Below, piece by piece: positions 26,763 through 34,196 of a stretch of 64,000 bases of DNA. This stretch comes from Kordiimonas lipolytica. Its GTDB lineage: Bacteria > Pseudomonadota > Alphaproteobacteria > Sphingomonadales > Kordiimonadaceae. The notes beneath the pieces were generated by a model. It searched no databases. It was given only the letters and a program-made list of their open reading frames with translations, and had not been told where the DNA came from. The translations under genes were made by a program, and so were the position numbers. The stretch is taken from assembly GCF_001550065.1 (NCBI RefSeq), contig NZ_LRUB01000035.1, forward strand, positions 124,001 through 188,000, written 5' to 3'. Each line of letters opens with the position of its first letter. The stretch's first letter is position 1.

Positions 26763-29225
26763 ATGCGCCGATATATGTCCATGATGGTTGCGCTCGTATG
26801 GGTGGCCTTGGTGTCTGTGCCGTCAACTGCGGCTGAGTTCGCAGAAGAGATCAAGGGGCTGGAACATAAGCCTGGGTTGATCGATCTGTATGTCGATCAC
26901 GCGAAAGCTCGTGCGCTTTTGGCGCTGGATGGGCCGGATGGAGACGGTCAGATGGGCCGCTATATCTACGCCACCTACCTTACAGGCGGGCTTGGATCGA
27001 ACCCTATGGGTCTTGACCGCAGCGTGCCGAATGGCAGCGACATCATCCAGTTCCGGCGGGCCGGTGCAAAGGTCATGGCAGTGATAGAGAATACCCGTTT
27101 CCGGGCGACCGCAGACAATGTTGCGGAAAAGCGCGCAGTGGAAACAAGCTTTGCCAAGTCCATCATCTGGTCCGGCGACATCATTGCCACGGACGAAGTT
27201 TCCGGCAAAGTGCTGGTGGACATCAGCAGCCTTCTGATGCGTGACGCAACGGGCGTTGCAGCGCGGTTGGGTGATACCGGGCAGGGTAGTTTCTCCATCG
27301 ATAAGGACAGATCCTATATCGACACGCGTGCAGCCTTCATGTTCCCTATCAATGGTGAGTTTGATGCCCATGTGACATTCTCGGGCAAGAAGCCTGGGCC
27401 GGAAGTGCAGGCGACAACGCCTGTGCCGGAAGCTGTGACCCTGATCGCGCATACGACCCTGCGTGAACTGCCGGCTGATGGCTACAAGACACGCCGCTAC
27501 GATGCCCGTGCAGGCATTCTGAGCATGGGGTATATTGATATGTCTGCAGGCCTGGACGAGGATGTGGTGACCGTTCTTGCACGGCGCTACCGTCTTGAAA
27601 AAGATGAAAGCGGTAATGTCATCAACCCGATCGTCTTCTATATCGATAACGGTGCGCCGGAGCCAATTCGCAGCGCGCTTCAGGAGGGTGCAAGCTGGTG
27701 GGCCGATGCATTCGCGGCCGCTGGCTTCCCCGGTGGCTACAGGGTGGAGATATTGCCCGAAGGCGTGCACCCGCTGGATGCGCGCTATAATGTGGTGAAC
27801 TGGGTACACCGGGCCACGCGCGGTTGGTCCTATGGTGCGGCATTATCTGACCCGCGTACCGGCGAAATCCTGCGCGGTGTTGTGCTGCTGGGCTCCTTGC
27901 GTGTGCGCCAGGATATCAAGATTTTTGAAGCGCTCGCGGGAGCCGGAAAAACCGGCACAGGTGTGGCTGACGATCCTGTGCAGATTGCACTCGCGCGTAT
28001 TCGCCAGTTGGCGGCCCATGAAGTCGGCCATGCCCTTGGCTTTGCCCACAATATGGCAGCCAGCACCTATGGCGGTCGGGCCAGCGTTATGGATTATCCT
28101 GCACCTGATGTTCGCGCCAACCCTGATGGGACGCTCGATTTTTCAAATGCCTACGGCGTGGGCATCGGCGCTTGGGACAAATGGACCGTGAATTTCCTGT
28201 ATGGCGATTACGGCAATCAGGATGACCAGGCAGCGCAGGCGGCCCTTGTGGCTGAAGCCGATAAAGCGGGGCTGATTTATGTCACTGATCCAGATTCCCG
28301 CTCTGTTGGCACAGGCAATATTCGTGGTGCCTTGTGGGACACAGGTGAAGATGCGCTTGAAAGCCTCGCGAACACCATGACTGTTCGCCGTATCGCGCTG
28401 GACCGCTTCGGTGACGGCAATCTGCGACCGGGTGAAGATGCGACAGCGCTTCAAACCAAATTCGTGCCGCTCTACCTCTACCACCGCTATCAGCTGCAGG
28501 CAGCGGCGAAGCTTATTGGTGGGGCCGATTTCGCTTACCGCGCTGAAGGCGATGGGCGAGCGCTTCCAGTGCGCGTGTCTTGGGATCGCCAGCAGGCGGC
28601 GATCGATGCGCTTCTGGATACACTGTCCCCGGAAACGCTTGATGTGACTGAGCCGGTTTTGCTTGCCCTGTCGCCCCTTGGATACGGCGAGGGCGATCCG
28701 CAGTTTGGCCGCGAAACTTTCACGTCCGCGACCCGGCCAATGTTCGACCTGATGGGCGCGGCATCCGTGGCGGTGGATCTCAGCTTCGACGCGCTTCTGG
28801 CGCCCCGGCGATTGGCACGCCTGCATCAGCAGGGGCTGTTGGCAGACTATCCCGCGCTTGAGCAGGTGATGGCAGACATCACCGGGGATATGTTGGGCAA
28901 GCATCGCTCCGATGCCCGCTCAGAAGCGCTCCGGCAGCTGGTTGTTGGCCAATATGCCGAGCGGCTGATCACCCTGACACTTGGTCCGGATATTGCGGTC
29001 GGGGTGCGGCAGGCAAGCCGCGCCGCGCTGATGGGTTTGAAGAGGCAGGTCTCCCGTGCCCGCCGTGCGGCTCCGGCCTTCAGTGACGGCCTAGTGGCGC
29101 GGATCGATGATGCACTGGCTCGTGCGCGTACCCCTGCGGTAAGTCAGCCTGTGGCGCCAACCATTCCGCCGGGAAGCCCCATTGGTGGGGCCGAGACCTG
29201 CTGGCACTGTGCGCCTGATCAGTAG
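26763..29225 (+). CDS. Secreted zinc-dependent metalloprotease (DUF5117/DUF4953 type)
   Basis: An 820-aa exported protease. Signal peptide MMVALVWVALVSVPSTAAEF. An N-terminal DUF5117-like region (about residues 70-200; VDISSLLMRDATGVAARLG) precedes a catalytic domain with the extended zinc motif HEVGHALGFAHN at about residue 419 and the Met-turn SVMDYPAP about 20 residues later, as in metzincins. The start has GGGGAAG 5 nt upstream. Ends with QPVAPTIPPGSPIGGAETCW and a lone cysteine pair CWHC. Likely digests extracellular or periplasmic proteins. It is the last gene before the proposed transposon end. Confidence 0.88.
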   Translation: MRRYMSMMVALVWVALVSVPSTAAEFAEEIKGLEHKPGLIDLYVDHAKARALLALDGPDGDGQMGRYIYATYLTGGLGSNPMGLDRSVPNGSDIIQFRRAGAKVMAVIENTRFRATADNVAEKRAVETSFAKSIIWSGDIIATDEVSGKVLVDISSLLMRDATGVAARLGDTGQGSFSIDKDRSYIDTRAAFMFPINGEFDAHVTFSGKKPGPEVQATTPVPEAVTLIAHTTLRELPADGYKTRRYDARAGILSMGYIDMSAGLDEDVVTVLARRYRLEKDESGNVINPIVFYIDNGAPEPIRSALQEGASWWADAFAAAGFPGGYRVEILPEGVHPLDARYNVVNWVHRATRGWSYGAALSDPRTGEILRGVVLLGSLRVRQDIKIFEALAGAGKTGTGVADDPVQIALARIRQLAAHEVGHALGFAHNMAASTYGGRASVMDYPAPDVRANPDGTLDFSNAYGVGIGAWDKWTVNFLYGDYGNQDDQAAQAALVAEADKAGLIYVTDPDSRSVGTGNIRGALWDTGEDALESLANTMTVRRIALDRFGDGNLRPGEDATALQTKFVPLYLYHRYQLQAAAKLIGGADFAYRAEGDGRALPVRVSWDRQQAAIDALLDTLSPETLDVTEPVLLALSPLGYGEGDPQFGRETFTSATRPMFDLMGAASVAVDLSFDALLAPRRLARLHQQGLLADYPALEQVMADITGDMLGKHRSDARSEALRQLVVGQYAERLITLTLGPDIAVGVRQASRAALMGLKRQVSRARRAAPAFSDGLVARIDDALARARTPAVSQPVAPTIPPGSPIGGAETCWHCAPDQ

Positions 29226-29250
29226 GCGATGCATATAGTCGGACCGGATG

Positions 29251-29274
29251 AAGGAGCCTGCGGGCTCCTTTTTT
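29251..29274 (+). terminator. Intrinsic terminator of the metalloprotease gene
   Basis: AAGGAGCC (29251-29258) and GGCTCCTT (29263-29270) with a 4-nt loop, then TTTT. Confidence 0.88.
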
Positions 29275-29326
29275 GTTGCCCGGTGCGATGGCCTTGATGG
29301 TTCCGGGCTGGTTCAGCATGGGCCGC

Positions 29327-29350
29327 TGTCACGCGACAGTAATTATGTCC
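29327..29350 (+). repeat. Left terminal inverted repeat of the putative transposon
   Basis: Begins TGTCACGCGACAGTAA and ends TGTCC. It differs from the right end (62422-62445) only at positions 17 and 19 of 24. Confidence 0.7.
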
Positions 29351-29430
29351 CAAAAACCTACCAGATGATGTAGCCGCGCCAATTCCGATACATATTCGAT
29401 CAATTTGGAGCAACTGCACTTGGTGGAAAA

Positions 29431-29476
29431 ACGACATTAATTCTGTCCTGAAAAAATCGGACAAAATTAGTGTCGT
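29431..29476. repeat. Inverted pair of internal transposase-binding-like motifs
   Basis: Two 18-bp arms (29431-29448 and 29459-29476) match at 16 of 18 positions around a 10-nt spacer TGAAAAAATC. Each arm reads ACGACA-N-TAATT-N-TGTCC, closely similar to the inner part of the terminal repeat (GCGACAGTAATTATGTCC at 29333-29350). This looks like a set of transposase-binding sites at the left end. Confidence 0.65.
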
Positions 29477-29851
29477 TCACGCATTTCGGAGATGTTAGCG
29501 TGTCCGCAAGGGCAGGGGAAGCGGACCTCTAGCTCTGGTGAGCTGAATGTCGGCCCATCGCCAAAAGCAGTCCAGATTCATTGTGGACCAAATAAAGATC
29601 GATTGCAGGACCCTATTGACTGGGATAACCGCAAAGCAGATCCTTGCGGCGTGGATTGTTCCCAAGAGTGGCCCACCCAGGAAATCTGTGAGACCGTGTC
29701 TGGAAGTCTTGTCATCCAAGCTAGGTAGAAACTGTCTGCGCAGTAAGAACTCCTGAATTTCCAGAAAGCATAGCTCGATTTAAAACTGGGCTTTTGATGT
29801 TTGGATCAACCGCATGGACTGCCGGATTATAGTGAGTAACTGAACGGCATC
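29477..29851. other. Gene-free stretch inside the left end
   Basis: About 375 bp with no credible gene: short open frames on both strands lack ribosome-binding sites and have low-quality composition. No tRNA, terminator or repeat is seen beyond the motifs listed to its left. Confidence 0.5.
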
Positions 29852-30328
29852 CTATGGGTTATTCGGCTTTCCGTCGCTCAATTGTCGTTCCATGAACACC
29901 GAAAGTGGATCTGCGGCATAGGGAGGAAATGCCTCCCGCTCATGATAGCCCTGACGCCGATATAGTCCGAGCGCCTCTGGCTGGCTCACTCCAGTCTCCA
30001 ACTGAATCAATTGAATGCCTGCCGCGAGTGCGTCAGCTTCGATTGCATGAAGTAGGCGCCTGCCAATTCCTGATCCCCTAGCGGACGGAGACACGAACAT
30101 TCGCTTAATCTCTGCAGTGTCTTGGCCGGTCTTCTTCCAGCCGCCGCAACCCACCAGCTTGCCATTGTCCCGCGCAACAAAGAGGCGAAAGTCAGCGCGC
30201 TCCAGCTCATCAATATCTATCATATGATTGCTCTCTGCTGGATACAGGCTTGCCATGTAAGCGTCAGATGCAGCTATGAGTTCTAGGACATCATCCTGGC
30301 GGGCTGGTTCAATTTGAATAACGATCAC
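29852..30328 (-). CDS. GNAT-family N-acetyltransferase
   Basis: A 158-aa acetyltransferase using acetyl-CoA. I place the start at the GTG at 30328 (GGAA upstream); a TTG four codons earlier is possible. The acetyl-CoA motif A is clear: EIKRMFVSPSARGSGIGRRL, with the Q/RxxGxG/A signature as RGSGIG, then LETGVSQPEALGLYRRQGY. The substrate is not evident. First gene inside the proposed transposon and transcribed towards its left end; isolated from the sugar locus. Confidence 0.85.
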   Translation of the reverse strand: MIVIQIEPARQDDVLELIAASDAYMASLYPAESNHMIDIDELERADFRLFVARDNGKLVGCGGWKKTGQDTAEIKRMFVSPSARGSGIGRRLLHAIEADALAAGIQLIQLETGVSQPEALGLYRRQGYHEREAFPPYAADPLSVFMERQLSDGKPNNP

Positions 30329-30340
30329 CACAAATTCCAA

Positions 30341-30686
30341 TCTGTTTTTCGATTAAGGCTGTTTGCCAAGTTGAAAGATTCCATGGACCTCAATCGAAAC
30401 GAAGGGGCCAATTTTAAACGCTTGTCGTGTGAAACCTAGACACGGGGCATCATCTTGGAAATGTACATACTGGCCACAAGACGTTCAATCCGGTGTCGAC
30501 AGGTCGCGGCGCCGCATAGTGGGGCACCTGCCGCAAACGCTATCTGTTCCTTTGTTCCTCGATACCGTGCTCGGATCATCAGAACTATTGATCACTACAT
30601 TTCGTTAAGGCGAACCCCTGTGTCCAATGGTTCACAACCGGCCACCAAAAAACAAGGGGGCTCTATGGCGTTAATGGGAGCCAATT
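30341..30686. other. Gene-free stretch
   Basis: About 345 bp between the acetyltransferase start and the glycoside hydrolase stop. I see no ribosome-binding site with a credible frame, no strong hairpin with a T tract and no RNA gene; it holds the acetyltransferase promoter at most. Confidence 0.4.
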
Positions 30687-32750
30687 CTATCTAGGTGGCG
30701 ATATGGCAAGGAACACGGTACTCCAGAGTTGCGCAGCGTTTGACTCAGTCAAGTGCGCTTGTCCTTGGCCGTAGGGTGCTGGATGGAAGGTGCCGCCTTC
30801 GTAGTTCCAGGACCACAGTTCAGCAGTTTTAACAGGATGGCCATTTTGGATAGCTGTCCACAGTTCTTTTTGGAAGCCAAGTAGTTGGTCGCGTGTCGAT
30901 TTTGGCAAGTCCTTACGGTTGATCTGGCGGTCTAGTCCAGCAGCCATCATGGCTTGTTGCCATGGCCATACTACTGGCCCGTGATAGTGGCCCTTAGTGA
31001 AGATCGATTGCACTTCCGCATCTGCAAAAGCCGGGTTAGATACCAGCATGCCGACAGGGGTCATAAGCCCGGCAGGAAACGGTTGCCGTATTTGAAAAAT
31101 GACTTTTTCAAGTTGGTCAATTTCGGGATCACTGAAAAATAGGAGGAATGCCGGATCTGAGTGAACTACGGAAACCGGTTCACCGTTGGTGTCTAAAGAT
31201 AGGGCTGGGAATTGTACCAGTCCTTCAGACATCGATTTTGCTGCGATTGAGGGTATGCCGTTTTCTTTGGCATATTCATCGATTTTGGCCTGTGCTGTAG
31301 AAGGCTGCAGTGAAACTTCAAACAACGCTGGCGCATGATCGGTCCAAACTTGGGCCATGACTGCGGCTCTTTCTGCCAAGCCTTCGTCAGCAATGAGATT
31401 AGCGCGAGCCAGGTCAGCTATAGCCTCCAACGCTGCAGGAACTAGTACAGCGTTTACATTATATGGGTAGCGGCCATTCCCAAGGCCTTCTTGACTGTCG
31501 CGCCATTCGCCAACTCGGGAGCCATCCTTGATCCGAATCAAATTCTCGAAAACAGGATCATTCACAAAAGGCTGGGCGTGGTTTAATACATATTCCACGT
31601 TGCGCGCAAAAAGGTCGCTAAAAGTTGCTCCACTTGGAGATTTTTGGATTAGAAGTTCTTTTAGATGAGCAGCCTGATGTTCCCCCATAGCCATATACTT
31701 GGCCAACATAGGGGCGAGCAAGTAGCCCTCGTCGATCATGGCATAATCATAGACAGGATCTGCAGCGGCATGACCTGTTTCGTCCATGTGTCGCATGACA
31801 GCAAATTCTGCGATCTCTTCTTCGTGTGCCACTTGCCCATTTGGCGCCAGCCGGTTGAGGACCGAGATAATGGCGGCGTCTATTCCTTGGGGCTTGAGCG
31901 TCGGCATTAGAAGGGATGTAGACAGAAGAGTGTCTCGACCAAAGTATGTGTTGAACCGCCAGGAACCTGCGAGCATTTTCTCCTTATATGTGAGAAACGC
32001 AAGTATGTTGCGGGACAAGGGATCGTCTGCGGCTGTAGCGTTCAGCAGTTCCCCAGGCGCAATGGGTGTGAGAGGGGTATCGCCGGTGAGTGCCTGCATC
32101 TGAAATCGGATCAGAGAATCTTTGCCTGCAATTAATGTAATCCGACCGTCGTCTGCATGGCTAATTGAACCCGAAAGCATCTTAAGAGATAGTGCATATC
32201 CGCCCAAGCCGTCCAGCCGTTCACGAGACCAAACAATATCGTTAGCTTGCTGCTTCACTGAAGGGGTCAATCGAGAGTCAACCGTGGCCTCATGCATATA
32301 TGTGCGAATGGCTCGGATATTGCCTAGGACAGCACGATTTATGGTCAGGGAGGAGGCTTGAGCCGTAACTGTGGCTTCGATGCCATATAGAGGTCCCGCA
32401 GGCGTTTCTTTGCTTATTGGCGAAATAAACTCTAGCGGACGCCAGTTTGCCGCCTGCTGCTGTTCATCGAACCATAGGCTTACGCCACTATTTCCGGCAG
32501 GAAACGCGACAATCAGCCGTGGTTTTGTGCCAGATGTCAGCACTGTATGCGCTGCCGATGAGCCGGAGCGATAGAACTCGTTGTAGATTTTGCCCTCGGT
32601 AACGGAAAAATGTAGTGGTGCCTCTTGGGGCTGGCTGGATGGCGATAGAGGCTGTTCCGCCATTGCAGGATCGGCAACGCAAGCCAACCCGGCCTGAGAT
32701 AAAGCAAGTGCAAAAAATGCTGCGGATAAATGCTGAGGTATTCTTATCAT
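30687..32750 (-). CDS. Secreted (alpha/alpha)6-type glycoside hydrolase, probable alpha-glucosidase
   Basis: A 687-aa exported protein with signal peptide (HLSAAFFALALSQAGLACVA). A beta-rich N-terminal third is followed by a helical toroid with SWRFNTYFGRDTLLSTSLLM near residue 270, GQVAHEEEIAEFAVMRHMDE near 320, DYAMIDEGYLLAPML, and VVWPWQQAMMAAGLDRQI near 610. FGRDT and paired acidic motifs recall amylo-alpha-1,6-glucosidase and related (alpha/alpha)6 glycosidases; I cannot assign the exact GH family. It lies 36 bp before... the 3' side of the MFS gene on the same strand, so the two form an operon driven from the 34.1-kb palindrome. Likely splits glucose oligomers in the periplasm. GC looks lower than in its neighbours, which may mark separate origin. 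Confidence 0.7.
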   Translation of the reverse strand: MIRIPQHLSAAFFALALSQAGLACVADPAMAEQPLSPSSQPQEAPLHFSVTEGKIYNEFYRSGSSAAHTVLTSGTKPRLIVAFPAGNSGVSLWFDEQQQAANWRPLEFISPISKETPAGPLYGIEATVTAQASSLTINRAVLGNIRAIRTYMHEATVDSRLTPSVKQQANDIVWSRERLDGLGGYALSLKMLSGSISHADDGRITLIAGKDSLIRFQMQALTGDTPLTPIAPGELLNATAADDPLSRNILAFLTYKEKMLAGSWRFNTYFGRDTLLSTSLLMPTLKPQGIDAAIISVLNRLAPNGQVAHEEEIAEFAVMRHMDETGHAAADPVYDYAMIDEGYLLAPMLAKYMAMGEHQAAHLKELLIQKSPSGATFSDLFARNVEYVLNHAQPFVNDPVFENLIRIKDGSRVGEWRDSQEGLGNGRYPYNVNAVLVPAALEAIADLARANLIADEGLAERAAVMAQVWTDHAPALFEVSLQPSTAQAKIDEYAKENGIPSIAAKSMSEGLVQFPALSLDTNGEPVSVVHSDPAFLLFFSDPEIDQLEKVIFQIRQPFPAGLMTPVGMLVSNPAFADAEVQSIFTKGHYHGPVVWPWQQAMMAAGLDRQINRKDLPKSTRDQLLGFQKELWTAIQNGHPVKTAELWSWNYEGGTFHPAPYGQGQAHLTESNAAQLWSTVFLAISPPR

Positions 32751-32785
32751 GAAAATTTCGTCCTTAAATCCGATTGCAGCTCATT

Positions 32786-34033
32786 CTAGTGGGCTTCAAT
32801 GATTGTAGTGGTGCTTTTACGGAACAGAAAAAGCGTGATCAAAAGCAGCGTCATTGGAACGAGGGACAGGTAAAAAGCCTGGGTCCCGCCTACTGCTTCG
32901 AAAACAGCTCCCGTGATCAGGGATCCGGTCGTGCCGCCCAAAGCGGAAAAGATGACAATCAACCCAGTCATTTCAGAGTGCTGGTACGTCGGAAGCGCTG
33001 TCAGTACGGCCGAATTGATCGCCGGATATATCGGCGCCAGAAAAAGCCCGATCAGCGGAAAGATATAGGTGGCCGGTGGCGCGTCAAACCAGGTGACATC
33101 CACGTTGGGGACGACACCTTCTGCCATTGGCAAGCTGATTAGAACCAGCGCACCCACGGCCAGGACACAGACATTCAGAACCGGGTACCAGTCAAACCGC
33201 GCCATCAGGGCCCCTGCGGAAAACCGCCCAAGCGCAAGGCTTGCGGCAAAGATGCTGGTGGCCTGAATGCTCATGCTGGACGGCAGGTGCAGTACCTCTC
33301 GGTTGAAGGTTGGCAGCCATGTGCCGATACCCTGTTCGATCAACACATAAAGGAAAGCCGACATAACGAAGATATAGCCAATGGGGCGGATCACGAGCCG
33401 TAGCATATCCATGAAATCCTGCGCAAGCGTGCTGCCCTCATGGTGCGCGCCGCTTTCATCAAACGGCGTCAGGTGAATAAACAGAATGCTAAGCGCCGTC
33501 AGACCGGCTAGCCACCAGTAGACATCAAGCCAAACAGGCGAGCCAGGCGCTGCATCATCGACGAAAGAACTGAACAAGGCGTAGCCCACCAGGACGCCGA
33601 CCATGAACATGCCCTCAAGCGTATTCATGAAACTGGCGTGTTCCTTCCGGCTATAGGTGATCAGCCCGACGGAGGAGTAGACCGACACTTTCACGAGGGC
33701 GAACGACACGCCCACAGACAGGAACAGAATCTTGGTGGTCAGGAATGCAGGCACCAGCGGCATAGCGAGGCATGCCAGCGTTACGATACCAAGCCCCGTC
33801 ATCATCGAGTTGCGGAAACCGAAGCGCGGCAGGAAGGATGCAACCAGAAAGGAGACGATCGCGATCGGCAGATCCTTGAAGCCTTCAAGAATGCTGGCAC
33901 CAACCTTGGAAACGCCAAACGATTCCTGAACTTGGAGGATTACGGTCCCAACGCTGTTCAACAGAATGGCGAAAACAAAATAAACCAGAAACAGAGCAAA
34001 CTTGATTCGCCAGTTATGCGTGAAACCTCCCAC
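32786..34033 (-). CDS. MFS sugar transporter
   Basis: A 415-aa, 12-TM importer. The GTG at 34033 is preferred because AGGAG stands 6 nt upstream; the ATG at 34072 has no ribosome-binding site and touches the palindrome edge, which would leave almost no leader. TM segments start at FALFLVYFVFAILLNSVGTV; the loop-2 motif is degenerate (RFGFRNSMMTGLG). Fold resembles FucP/GlcP-like sugar permeases. First gene of a two-gene operon with the glycoside hydrolase and divergent from the GH65 phosphorylase, so it most likely imports the disaccharide that the phosphorylase uses. Confidence 0.85.
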   Translation of the reverse strand: MGGFTHNWRIKFALFLVYFVFAILLNSVGTVILQVQESFGVSKVGASILEGFKDLPIAIVSFLVASFLPRFGFRNSMMTGLGIVTLACLAMPLVPAFLTTKILFLSVGVSFALVKVSVYSSVGLITYSRKEHASFMNTLEGMFMVGVLVGYALFSSFVDDAAPGSPVWLDVYWWLAGLTALSILFIHLTPFDESGAHHEGSTLAQDFMDMLRLVIRPIGYIFVMSAFLYVLIEQGIGTWLPTFNREVLHLPSSMSIQATSIFAASLALGRFSAGALMARFDWYPVLNVCVLAVGALVLISLPMAEGVVPNVDVTWFDAPPATYIFPLIGLFLAPIYPAINSAVLTALPTYQHSEMTGLIVIFSALGGTTGSLITGAVFEAVGGTQAFYLSLVPMTLLLITLFLFRKSTTTIIEAH

Positions 34034-34072
34034 GGAACTCTCCTGTATTTCTCTTGCATGGTTTTTTGACAT

Positions 34073-34126
34073 GCGCACTACAATAACAAGCTTGCAATCG
34101 ATTGCAAGCTTGTTATTGTAGTGCGC
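34073..34126. promoter_or_regulatory. Perfect 54-bp palindrome with LacI-type operator core (divergent promoters)
   Basis: 27-bp arms, 34073-34099 and 34100-34126, match without error. The centre TTGCAATCGATTGCAA (34092-34107) is a LacI-family operator and recurs at 38330-38345. On each strand TTGCAA followed after 16 bp by TATTGT gives a plausible -35/-10 pair, so the palindrome may encode identical divergent promoters for the MFS and GH65 operons with the operator in the middle. Confidence 0.85.
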
Positions 34127-34196
34127 CTCTTCTTCCGCCTCACGGTTCGTAGCGGAAGAATGCAAAAGGGATGCCGTAGTAAAGGATTGGAGTATT

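Noticed and set aside
29492..29728. Two overlapping opposite-strand frames of about 75 codons near the left transposon end
   Set aside because: No ribosome-binding site, no domain, poor composition.
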